The notes under the pieces: model-generated | Databases searched by the model: none | What the model was told of the DNA's origin: nothing | What the model saw: the letters and a program-made list of their open reading frames with translations, nothing else | Position numbers and translations under genes: made by a program | From: an uncultured Rhodopirellula sp. | Lineage (GTDB): Bacteria > Planctomycetota > Planctomycetia > Pirellulales > Pirellulaceae | Length of the DNA: 5,641 nt | Direction of reading: 5' to 3' | NCBI GenBank assembly: GCA_913061385.1 | Contig: CAJXTM010000313.1 | Span: 1 to 5,641, forward strand | In this document: positions 1 through 5,641 of the stretch, piece after piece | Numbering within the stretch: position 1 is the first letter of the stretch | Layout of the letters: every line of letters begins with the position of its first letter

Positions 1-48
1 CGAGATCAGCCTCGGTCTCGTGGGCTCGGAGATGTGTATAAGAGACAG
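1..48 (+). other. Illumina Nextera P7/i7/Read-2 adapter (not genomic)
   Basis: Bases 1-6 (CGAGAT) are the 3' end of the P7 oligo. Bases 7-14 (CAGCCTCG) are an 8-base i7 index matching Nextera N710 (read as CGAGGCTG). Bases 15-48 are the Nextera Read-2 transposon adapter, ending in the 19-bp Tn5 mosaic end AGATGTGTATAAGAGACAG at 30-48. The order and spacing are exactly those of a finished library molecule, so this is residual adapter. Genomic sequence starts at 49. Confidence 0.98.
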
Positions 49-64
49 CTGCTATGCAGACTCA

Positions 65-87
65 TGAGGCGTTACAGAAACGCCTCA
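65..87. terminator. Perfect 9-bp hairpin, possible terminator
   Basis: TGAGGCGTT (65-73) and AACGCCTCA (79-87) are perfect reverse complements around the 5-nt loop ACAGA, giving a stable GC-containing stem. It lies between the contig start and the first gene, where the end of an upstream transcript would be expected. There is no clean U tract: the + side continues GAAGCAAAATATTTC, and the other side is not T-rich either. A factor-dependent terminator, an RNA-stabilising hairpin or a protein-binding palindrome are equally possible. A short open frame ending in TAG at 105-107 also crosses it, so it could lie inside the 3' end of a truncated gene. Confidence 0.35.
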
Positions 88-294
88 GAAGCAAAATATT
101 TCACTAGCGGCCATGCCATTGAAAGCCTGGTAAATCTCTATTTTGGGCGCCCTGTGGCTCGTTGCTTCGCACCTCATTAAAGCCAACCTTATACTCCACA
201 TTGCTCATTTAATGTCGTGATGGCCAGAACGCTCGTCTCGTAGCTGGCGTCGCAAGCTTTTCACCTTCAAACACATCTCAGCCCCAGCAGAACC

Positions 295-1236
295 ATGGTA
301 GATCAAAACGAAAACGAAGCGTATGACACCGCCCAACCGATTCATTCTGGTTCCCAGCCGGTCAAACAGGGAATGAGCGGCTGTGCAATGGCGGCTATCG
401 GATTCGGAGTTTTTGCTCTGATCTTGCTCATCATCGGTGGCGCTGGAATTTATTATGTCGCTCAGAATATTCGCGGTATCGCAGCGAACATGGTGACTCC
501 AGCACTTCAGGAGATTGTCTCAAAAATGGAGATACCCACGGAGCAGAAAACACAAATCTCTGCACGAATCAGCGAACTCGGCACGTCATTTAAAGATGAA
601 ACTCTCACTCTCAACGATCTGCAAGCAATCATGCAAGGAGTCGTTTCCAGCCCGCTGGCTGGTGCTGCTGGAACAATCTGGTTTACGGAGCAGTACATCG
701 CAAAGTCTGGGCTTAACGCGGCCGAACAAAAAGACGCAACCATGACCACCAGAAGATTCGCAAAAGGTTTGCTGGATAAGAGTATTGGCGACAAGGAAGC
801 AAACGGAGTCATGGATTTGATGTCTGAAAAAGGTCGAAATGGCGAGACAAATTTCAAGGAAAAGCTGACAGACAAAGAACTAAACGAGGTCCTGAAAAAA
901 ATGAAAACCGCAGCGGATGCTGCCAACATTGCTACCGATGTTCCCGAAATTAACTTTGCAAAAGAATTCGATAAGGTCATTGATGAGGCGCTGGGCAAAA
1001 CCACAAATGCCGCTGACACAGAGCCTGAGGCAACGAACGCTCCGGCTGACACAGAACCTAAGGCAACGAACGCTCCAGCTGACACAGAACCTGAGGCAAC
1101 GAAGGCTCCAGCTGACACAGAACCTGAGGCAACGAACGCTCCAGCTGACACAGAGCCTGAGGCAACGAACGCTCCAGCTGACACAGAGCCTGAGGCAACG
1201 AAGGCTCCGGCTGAAACAGTGACGCCTTCGCCGTGA
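295..1236 (+). CDS. Single-pass membrane protein with 11-residue Pro/Glu repeat tail, function unknown
   Basis: This 313-residue protein is not a family I recognise. An acidic, polar N-terminus (1-28) is followed by one hydrophobic segment at about 29-56, rich in Gly, Ala, Ile and Leu. It has no signal-peptidase or lipobox motif, so it is probably a signal anchor. Residues 60-235 are hydrophilic and probably mostly helical, with Lys/Glu-rich stretches around 180-205 and 220-235. Residues 240-305 are six copies of ADTEPEATNAP with N/K and E/K variants, then a short tail ending TPSP. The tail is probably a disordered acidic spacer. Planctomycetes often have proteins built as short polar N-terminus, one helix and large exported domain; the topology here is inferred. 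ATG 295 has no clear Shine-Dalgarno sequence, but no better start retains the membrane segment. The reading frame is convincing; the role is open. Confidence 0.85.
   Translation: MVDQNENEAYDTAQPIHSGSQPVKQGMSGCAMAAIGFGVFALILLIIGGAGIYYVAQNIRGIAANMVTPALQEIVSKMEIPTEQKTQISARISELGTSFKDETLTLNDLQAIMQGVVSSPLAGAAGTIWFTEQYIAKSGLNAAEQKDATMTTRRFAKGLLDKSIGDKEANGVMDLMSEKGRNGETNFKEKLTDKELNEVLKKMKTAADAANIATDVPEINFAKEFDKVIDEALGKTTNAADTEPEATNAPADTEPKATNAPADTEPEATKAPADTEPEATNAPADTEPEATNAPADTEPEATKAPAETVTPSP
1012..1209 (+). repeat. Six in-frame 33-nt tandem repeats
   Basis: Six direct repeats of exactly 33 nt start at 1012, 1045, 1078, 1111, 1144 and 1177. A diverged partial copy at 1210-1236 carries the stop codon. 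Each unit encodes ADTEPEATNAP; copy 2 has K for the second E, and copies 3 and 6 have K for N. Other differences are mainly synonymous third-base changes (GAG/GAA, CCG/CCA), so the array appears to have expanded recently by slippage or unequal recombination. Because the unit length is divisible by three, copy-number change preserves the reading frame. The stop-free repeat also makes the other frames, including antisense ones, look open. Confidence 0.97.
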
Positions 1237-1258
1237 GCTGGTTCACGAGGCTGTTGCG

Positions 1259-1444
1259 TTGGACTTCGCGATTGAACGCGGCGTCGATGAAGGAATGAAT
1301 CTTCGAATGCAAATCAATACTCGTGCTCAAAACCCATCTCTTCACACGCTGCTCCGTATTCCGAGGGTCCTAGACTGCTTCGTCACAAGGTACTCAGACG
1401 CAACCCAAATCGCCTATCGTCTCAAGCGACAGTTTGATAATTGA
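1259..1444 (+). CDS. Possible small protein (61 aa), TTG start
   Basis: The open frame begins 22 nt after the stop of the repeat-tail gene. A GAGG motif at 1247-1250 lies 8 nt before TTG 1259, good Shine-Dalgarno spacing and the same arrangement as the cytochrome gene at 3978. The product starts MDFAIERGVDEGMNLRMQ and ends with a basic stretch (YRLKRQFDN). It is soluble-looking, with one Cys, no membrane segment and no signal peptide. I do not recognise a family. The frame stays open upstream to a stop at 1220-1222, so this start is a choice and not forced. Short length and lack of homology make it uncertain; it could be chance. Confidence 0.27.
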   Translation: MDFAIERGVDEGMNLRMQINTRAQNPSLHTLLRIPRVLDCFVTRYSDATQIAYRLKRQFDN

Positions 1445-1540
1445 CAGGGGCCACATTTACCCAACCAGAGTCAGGTACAGTAATGTCGTCATCGAACACA
1501 TCAATCTGACCAAAATACCAACCTGACCACGAGGTCTGCT

Positions 1541-1723
1541 GTGAATATGGAAGCGATCACTACTTGGCTCAATCAACCCTCAACGCAGGATGCTTTCAAA
1601 GCGATGCTTCCCGGCGTCCCCATTGCACTGGCCATACTTTTCCATGCTGTTCTAACTAGAACGCGACGTCAAAAAATGAATGCGCCCGCGCCGACCAAAA
1701 GATCTGAAGCGCGTATTCGGTAG
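1541..1723 (+). CDS. Possible small single-pass membrane protein (60 aa)
   Basis: The preferred start is GTG 1541: GAGG at 1531-1534 is 6 nt upstream, whereas the in-frame ATG at 1547 would be 12 nt away. Residues 1-21 are polar and probably helical. Residues 22-39 form one hydrophobic segment (MLPGVPIALAILFHAVLT), followed at once by RTRRQK and a basic C-terminal tail. By the positive-inside rule the C-terminus should be cytoplasmic. The order polar helix, membrane span, basic tail is more protein-like than a chance frame, and the ribosome binding site supports it. No family is recognised. The neighbouring gaps (96 nt to the previous candidate, 262 nt to the FGE-like gene) give little operon support. 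Confidence 0.42.
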   Translation: MNMEAITTWLNQPSTQDAFKAMLPGVPIALAILFHAVLTRTRRQKMNAPAPTKRSEARIR

Positions 1724-1847
1724 GGTGATTCGCCGCAGTTTCAGCAAACACCAAATGGATTGCGAGCAGCTATTAGCCAGTCACCCCCGTTTGCAGTAAA
1801 TTGGTTCTACAGCGGCTGACCGGCATGAACTGTAACGTTAATGGCAG

Positions 1848-1877
1848 ATACAAGGCGTACACATACAAGGTGTGCAG
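1848..1877 (+). repeat. Short imperfect tandem 15-mer
   Basis: Two adjacent 15-nt units, 1848-1862 and 1863-1877, match at 12 of 15 positions and share ATACAAGG exactly. They lie in the non-coding gap before the FGE-like gene, about 110-140 nt from its start. This could be a paired regulatory site or a chance duplication; two copies cannot tell these apart. Confidence 0.3.
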
Positions 1878-1985
1878 TGCGAAAGCACCGAGAATCCTGC
1901 CCATAACGCCTGCACTCTGACGAACTCTGGTAACTCAACACAATTAGACTCCACCAACAAGACTCATCATAAGTAACCAAAACGC

Positions 1986-2786
1986 ATGGCGCCATCTTTT
2001 CATTCCCTGAACCGCAGGATATTTCTCGCACTCGCACTTTCTCCGTTTATTCTTGGCTGCGGCGAATCAGGCAGCGGGACGCAGACGCTTCAGTCCAAAA
2101 CAAATTCCATTGGAATGCACTTCCTGGTCGTTGCTCCCGGGAAGTTTCAAATGGGATCCAAACGAGGTGATCAGCGAGAGCGCCCCGTGCACGAGGTCAC
2201 GATCAGTAACGGCTATGGACTTGGTGCGATGGAAGTGACCGAAGCGCAGTACACTCAAGTAATGGGAAAAAGCCCAAGCTTAAAAAACCCTGACGCAGCA
2301 ATCAATTCGCTTTCGTGGAGCCAAGCGAACGAGTTTTGTCAGCGTCTGTCCAACCTTCCGGCAGAAAAAACCGCTGGTCGTATTTACAGGTTGCCGACGG
2401 AAGCGGAATGGGAGTTTGCTTGCAGAGCGGGGACAACGTCGGTCTTTAGTTTTGGTGACGACCAAACAAAAGTAGGGGAACACGCTTGGTACACACGCAA
2501 TAGCACACAAGAAGCGCACCCGCCGGGAAAAAAGATACCAAACCCTTGGGGCTTTTTCGACATGCATGGAAATGCATGGGAGTGGTGTCAAAACTTTGTC
2601 TATGACTACAACGACGCACCAGCAATTGACCCAGTTGGACCCGCCAAGGGTGATAAACATGTGTTGCGCGGTGGAGGATGGTTTCACCGCGAGCAAGACT
2701 GCCGATCCTCAACAAGATTTTCCGAAGACCCCAATTCACCAACTAAATACATGGGTGGATTACGGGTTGCATTCCCTATCAATTAG
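1986..2786 (+). CDS. FGE-like (SUMF1-fold) secreted lipoprotein
   Basis: This 266-residue protein has a complete formylglycine-generating-enzyme/sulfatase-modifying-factor fold at about 40-266. Visible motifs are FQMGS (54-58), PVHEV (67-71), MEVTEAQY (82-89), RLPTEAEWEFACRAG (135-149), NPWGFFDMHGNAWEW (186-200), RGGGW (228-232) and GLRVA (258-262). The N-terminus has NRRIFL (9-14), a hydrophobic run and ILGC with Cys25 as the likely lipidated residue. It therefore looks like an exported lipoprotein, possibly using Tat. True aerobic FGE activates sulfatases by oxidising an active-site Cys using two close cysteines in a CHxSYC-type motif. Here only Cys239 lies after RGGGW, so formylglycine synthesis is unlikely; a binding or other SUMF1-fold role is more probable. 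No sulfatase lies in the window. ATG 1986 is required for the leader but lacks a clear Shine-Dalgarno sequence. Confidence 0.95.
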   Translation: MAPSFHSLNRRIFLALALSPFILGCGESGSGTQTLQSKTNSIGMHFLVVAPGKFQMGSKRGDQRERPVHEVTISNGYGLGAMEVTEAQYTQVMGKSPSLKNPDAAINSLSWSQANEFCQRLSNLPAEKTAGRIYRLPTEAEWEFACRAGTTSVFSFGDDQTKVGEHAWYTRNSTQEAHPPGKKIPNPWGFFDMHGNAWEWCQNFVYDYNDAPAIDPVGPAKGDKHVLRGGGWFHREQDCRSSTRFSEDPNSPTKYMGGLRVAFPIN

Positions 2787-2807
2787 CGACCTGTCGACAT
2801 CTGAGCG

Positions 2808-2869
2808 GAAGCGTTGAATTGGTAATTCTGGGCAGTCTGAGGCAAAACCATTGGCCTCGGTTACGCTTC
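2808..2869 (+). other. Possible three-helix RNA structure after the FGE-like gene
   Basis: Starting 22 nt after the FGE-like stop codon, GAAGCGT (2808-2814) pairs perfectly with ACGCTTC (2863-2869). It encloses two hairpins: GAATT-GGT-AATTC (2816-2828) and GAGGC (2839-2843) with GCCTC (2854-2858). This can form a three-way junction of 62 nt. There is no U tract, so it is not a classic intrinsic terminator. Short helices of this size occur by chance, so it is only a candidate 3' UTR structure. Confidence 0.25.
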
Positions 2870-3179
2870 AGAGCTAGTTCTCGGCAAATCCAAGTTGCGT
2901 GGTTTTTCTCGACACCCCAACACGTTCTATCGACGCCAGTCACGCCCGTGCCGCTCGGGCTTCGTGTCTTTCCGCGAATGGCGGGAGGTGTGCCCGATCT
3001 CCGAAAACACTTCCAAAATTGGGTGAAGCATCGCTCTATCTTGACATTTTACGGACTGGCAACTGCACGCTGCTGCTGAGGCAATCCTGCTGACGTTCTG
3101 ATGAATAGCAATCATCGATCGAGCAGTGCCGTTGAACATGAACCCGAGTGCGTCATACTTAAAAGATTGCCGACCCACA

Positions 3180-3383
3180 TTAGTCATCCCGGACAACTGA
3201 GCGACATTTGAAGTCCATCAGTCGGAAGTTGTAAGGAAGCGTTCCTGCTTCTTCTCTTGTAACTGTCACTATTTGGTGCGCTACCAGAAGTGCCTCGCTA
3301 AGGGCTTTCTAGGTTACGCAACCGTTGGCCGACAACGAAACGATGGCTTGTAGAATTTGCCGCGCAAGTTGATTTGGATCCAT
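3180..3383 (-). pseudogene. Candidate broken or recoded small gene with one in-frame TAG
   Basis: Reading leftward from ATG at 3383-3381, a GGGAG ribosome binding site (complement of 3391-3395) lies 7 nt upstream, the best such signal in this region. The frame gives 24 codons starting MDPNQLARQILQAIVS, then TAG at 3311-3309, then 42 more codons including KALSEALLVAHQ before TAA at 3182-3180. Both halves are amphipathic and look alike in composition. A second minus-strand frame starts at ATG 3187-3185, overlapping this stop, and runs to 2927. Possible readings are a pseudogene with a nonsense mutation, a real 24-residue peptide, or chance. No family is recognised. Confidence 0.22.
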
Positions 3384-3868
3384 TTTGCTACTCCCTGTAG
3401 AGAATTCTGATGGACTGGTGTTGTGTTCGAGTCAAATCAAAAACGTGCCAAAATTGGCCAAGCACCTGAAACCCAAAGGATGTACCGCCTTGACCCTTGC
3501 GATTCAAGTTTTGATTCGATAACAGAAGGGAAAACTACCTGAAGAGAGCGGCGGTGATTCAAATCACGCTGGAGCAGAGGCCGACAAACAAAATGGCGTT
3601 TGCATACCCAACTGGCAAACTCAAGCACTTTCCCAGATCACCGCAGTATTCCAACACTCTTGAACTGGAAAAACAATCATCGGCAACGAGGCCAACACAT
3701 CAGATCAGCACCTTTCCCCTCGACACTGTAGTCAGGTTCCGAACCATCCATCTGTTCGTATGCAAATTCAAAAACTGGATTTCGCGAAAGAAAGCTTTAA
3801 AAAAACAAAACCTTTTTGAACGGTAGTGAACTGGGATTGTCTTGAACACTTTGTTTCATGGGTTGCAA

Positions 3869-3897
3869 TTGATGTTTGAAGGCGTCACGAATATAAT
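3869..3897 (+). promoter_or_regulatory. Sigma70-like promoter for the PSCyt1/DUF1587 gene
   Basis: TTGATG (3869-3874; four of six bases of the -35 consensus) is separated by exactly 17 nt from TATAAT (3892-3897; perfect -10). The direction is right and it is 80 nt before the TTG start at 3978. A transcription start near 3904 would leave a 5' leader of about 74 nt. It follows the gene-poor region, so the cytochrome gene is probably its own transcription unit. Confidence 0.6.
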
Positions 3898-3965
3898 GAA
3901 TTTCCCGCCAAAGCGAGCTAGCTAAGCCGCCGAATACTTATCGCCCTGCTTCGAGGGCACAAGAT

Positions 3966-3969
3966 GGAG
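3966..3969 (+). promoter_or_regulatory. Shine-Dalgarno GGAG that decides the TTG start
   Basis: GGAG lies 8 nt before TTG 3978, ideal spacing. No ATG or GTG occurs in this frame between the upstream stop (3897-3899) and 3978, and the next GTG (4038) would cut off most of the signal peptide. This site therefore supports TTG initiation. Confidence 0.65.
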
Positions 3970-3977
3970 TTGAAGGT

Positions 3978-5618
3978 TTGCACAAATCCCACCCCTTACT
4001 CGCCTGTTTTTTGACATTCTGCTGCGCGGTTCTTTTTGTGTGCCCGGTGGTTGAGGCGTCCAACGCAGGTCACTCTTTTGAAGCTGACATCAAACCGATC
4101 CTGACCTTGTTTTGCATTAAGTGTCACAATGCAGATACAACAAAGGCAGACCTACGCATCGATACTCTACAGGCCGATTTTAGCGGGGCGGAAGTAGAAA
4201 CCTGGCACGACATTCTCAACCGCGTTGAGACTGGAGACATGCCTCCTCAGGATGCTGACGGGTTACCGACACCGCAGCGGCGAAAGCTTGTGAAATGGAT
4301 ACGCACCGAACTCAGCGCAATCCAACAGAACAAGCTAAAGGGGCATCGTCCTGTTGTCCGTCGATTGACCAAGTACGAGTACAACAACACCCTTCGAGAT
4401 CTAACAGGTATCGAGCTGGACTTCGCTGTTGACTTGCCTCCTGACTCGATTTCCCCCAACGGTTTTAAAAACAACGGTGCATCGCTTGGCCTATCCGCGA
4501 TACAGATGGAGTATTACGTCCTCGCGGCACGCCGTGCGATGGCGAAAGCCATTGTATCGGGCCCCGCGCCAAAGGTTTACCGACATCGGTTTGAGACCTC
4601 GTCTCCGTCGAATACCCCCAAAGAGAAGACTGAAGTCGGGAACCGGATGCAGCCCGGGGGGCGGTTCTTCGGGAAAATGCTTGAGTTCCCAAGAGAAGGC
4701 AGCTTTGTTATTCGAATCAAAGCGAGTTCACTAGTTCCAGCTGGTCAAGGTGTACCAAGGATGCAAGTCGCCATCGGGTTGCGGTCTGATACAGTCTCAC
4801 CAACAAAACTGGTTGCAGAAATGGACGTCACAAATCCTGAGTCGTCTCCTGAGGTGTATGAGTTTCGGGGTCGGATGGAGGAGTTTCCATTACCTGGACA
4901 CAATCCAAAGTTTCCTGGCGTCACCATTGCTGTGACAAACATTTACGACGATGGATTGCCTGCCGTACTGCCGCTTCAATATCAAGTCATCAAGTTTGGA
5001 CGTGATGACTCGGATCAGATTGAAACACTCGCTAAAGAAAACTCGCTCCGGCTGCATAACTCAGGGATCCTCCCCAGCACAGGCAAACTGGTGCGCGATT
5101 ATGCCAAAACAGCCCAGGCACTGCAGAAAACGATTGAAGAACTGCGCCTGCTGAAAACAAATTCTGATGCACAGATTGACATTGCATTCCGACTTTATGA
5201 CTACGAAATTCAACGCAAGAAGTTGTATGGCTTGTTACAGCGATTATCGAACGAAAGCGAACTCGATCATCGCGACACGGTGGCCTCATTTGAAAAGTAC
5301 AATGATGACACCCTGAACGACCACTCTGAAGTGGTTTCCAAATTCAAACACTTGAGCCCACTGAACCGCAAGGATAGAGATGCCATAAGAGCCTTGCTTC
5401 CGCCACCACCTGAACGCACCACTCTTGTCCTGGAGTCTCTTGATTTCGAAGGGCCCGTCTTTGAGGAATGGCCTCCCGCGAGTCACCAAGCCCTGCTGCC
5501 ACCTTTACCAAGTTCAGAGTTGCCAAACACTGAACGCACACGTGCCAGCCATGCAATTAAATCATTCATGGAGCGGGCGTTTAGAAGACCCGTTGGGGAA
5601 TCTGACGTTAATTATATC
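3978..5618 (+). CDS. PSCyt1/DUF1587/DUF1595 exported cytochrome protein, 3' truncated
   Basis: The N-terminal 547 residues are present; the frame is still open where adapter begins. TTG 3978 gives a signal peptide (1-30: short basic start, hydrophobic core LLACFLTFCCAVLFVC, probable cut after ASNA). The Planctomycete cytochrome c domain PSCyt1 follows: CIKCH at 46-50 is the covalent heme site and MPP at 88-90 probably supplies the axial Met. DUF1587/PSD3 covers about 128-190 (RRLTKYEYNNTLRDLTG, NGFKNNG). Residues 226-330 look like a beta-rich binding module with YEFRGRMEEFPLPG and TNIYDDG. Residues 345-475 are charged and helical. FEGPVFEEWPP (490-500) and RAFRRP (533-538) open the DUF1595 region. 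Full-length relatives continue with DUF1592, DUF1588 and DUF1585, so roughly a third or more is missing. These proteins are presumed periplasmic electron-transfer or polymer-related enzymes; the reaction is not established. A DUF1552 gene often follows. Confidence 0.96.
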
Positions 5619-5641
5619 CTGTCTCTTATACACATCTCCGA
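5619..5641 (-). other. Nextera Read-2 adapter start (not genomic)
   Basis: CTGTCTCTTATACACATCT (5619-5637) is the reverse complement of the 19-bp Tn5 mosaic end, and the following CCGA matches the Read-2 arm, not the Read-1 arm (which would continue GACG). It is the same adapter as at the 5' end, in reverse. The cytochrome frame runs straight into it, so an automatic translation would gain about seven false residues (LSLIHIS). Confidence 0.98.

Larger units (their letters stand above)
2787..3868. other. About 1.1 kb without a confident gene
   Basis: No open frame here has a recognisable domain, and the open stretches are interrupted by stops in every frame. Contents worth naming are a possible three-helix structure at 2808-2869, a small hairpin at 2944-2960 (GCCCG and CGGGC around a 7-nt loop), a minus-strand candidate broken gene at 3180-3383, and a plus-strand frame from 3373 to 3819 with only two internal stops. 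A purine-rich run with AAAGCTTT and A7 lies near 3789-3810. No tRNA, transposase remnant or terminal inverted repeats were found. It may be decayed coding sequence, untranslated RNA or ordinary spacer. Confidence 0.5.

Noticed and set aside
51..107. Short frame ending in TAG at 105-107 that could be the 3' end of a truncated gene (MQTHEALQKRL...)
   Set aside because: Only about 18 codons before the adapter, no recognisable motif, and it crosses the 9-bp hairpin. Too little to support a gene.
190..195. TATACT as a -10 element for the first gene
   Set aside because: The hexamer at the right 17-nt distance (TCGCAC) is a poor -35, and the nearest TTGCTT is 22 nt away.
507..1184. Long open frame on the minus strand opposite the repeat gene
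   Set aside because: It is a shadow: the 33-nt repeat is stop-free in several frames and the antisense product is low-complexity SAGAFVASGSV repeats. It lacks a start signal.
1807..2037. Minus-strand frame upstream of and overlapping the FGE-like start
   Set aside because: It overlaps the signal peptide of a well-supported gene, has no RBS or domain and looks like chance.
2569..2586. Direct repeat ATGCATGG twice in 18 nt
   Set aside because: It encodes the conserved MHGNAWEW motif of the FGE fold and is explained by coding.
2808..2869. tRNA-like reading of the three-helix region
   Set aside because: No T-loop GTTCRANNC motif, no D-loop and no CCA-side acceptor; length is too short for a tRNA.
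3789..3820. A-run followed by T5 as an intrinsic terminator
   Set aside because: The pairing would be A/T only with no GC stem, so it is too weak for a terminator.
3554..3826. Plus-strand 90-codon frame
   Set aside because: No convincing RBS or domain, basic and low in hydrophobic order; it competes with the other frame described for 3373-3819.
3964..4013. ATG 3964 as the start of the cytochrome gene
   Set aside because: It is in a different frame and hits TGA at 4012-4014 after 16 codons; reaching the cytochrome frame would need a shift at the T6 run, whereas TTG 3978 needs none.

Overview
The window looks like a short assembled contig from a planctomycete-type bacterium (Planctomycetes, or the wider PVC group). 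The strongest evidence is the large 3' gene. It encodes an exported protein with an N-terminal PSCyt1 cytochrome (CxxCH heme site, later MPP motif), then DUF1587/PSD3 and the beginning of DUF1595/PSD5, an architecture known essentially from Planctomycetes and relatives. A secreted SUMF1/FGE-fold lipoprotein, a single-pass membrane protein with a Pro/Glu-rich tail, loose gene spacing and medium GC fit the same picture. Species cannot be read from the sequence.

Both ends are technical. Bases 1-48 are an Illumina Nextera P7/i7/Read-2 adapter and bases 5619-5641 begin the same adapter in reverse. Only 49-5618 is genomic, and the last gene is cut by the library end.

Layout on the + strand: 49-294 is a leader with a perfect 9-bp hairpin. 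295-1236 is a single-pass membrane protein whose C-terminus is six near-identical 33-nt (11-aa) repeats. 1259-1444 and 1541-1723 are two possible small genes, each with a GAGG Shine-Dalgarno sequence and a non-ATG start; the second encodes a membrane helix. 1986-2786 is an FGE-like (SUMF1-fold) lipoprotein that lacks the canonical oxidase cysteine pair. 2787-3868 holds about 1.1 kb with no confident gene, but has a possible three-helix RNA structure just after the FGE-like gene, a minus-strand candidate broken gene, and a plus frame with few stops. 3869-3897 is a good sigma70-like promoter (TTGATG, 17 nt, TATAAT). 3978-5618 is the partial PSCyt1/DUF1587 gene, best started at TTG 3978.

All confident genes lie on the + strand, but gaps of 200 bp or more and the internal promoter argue against one operon. 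The shared theme is the cell envelope: a membrane-anchored protein, a lipoprotein and an exported cytochrome. No sequence evidence joins them in one pathway. I found no rRNA, tRNA, CRISPR array, transposase or convincing new system. The most useful leads are the recent repeat array, the non-ATG gene starts and the unexplained 1.1-kb region.
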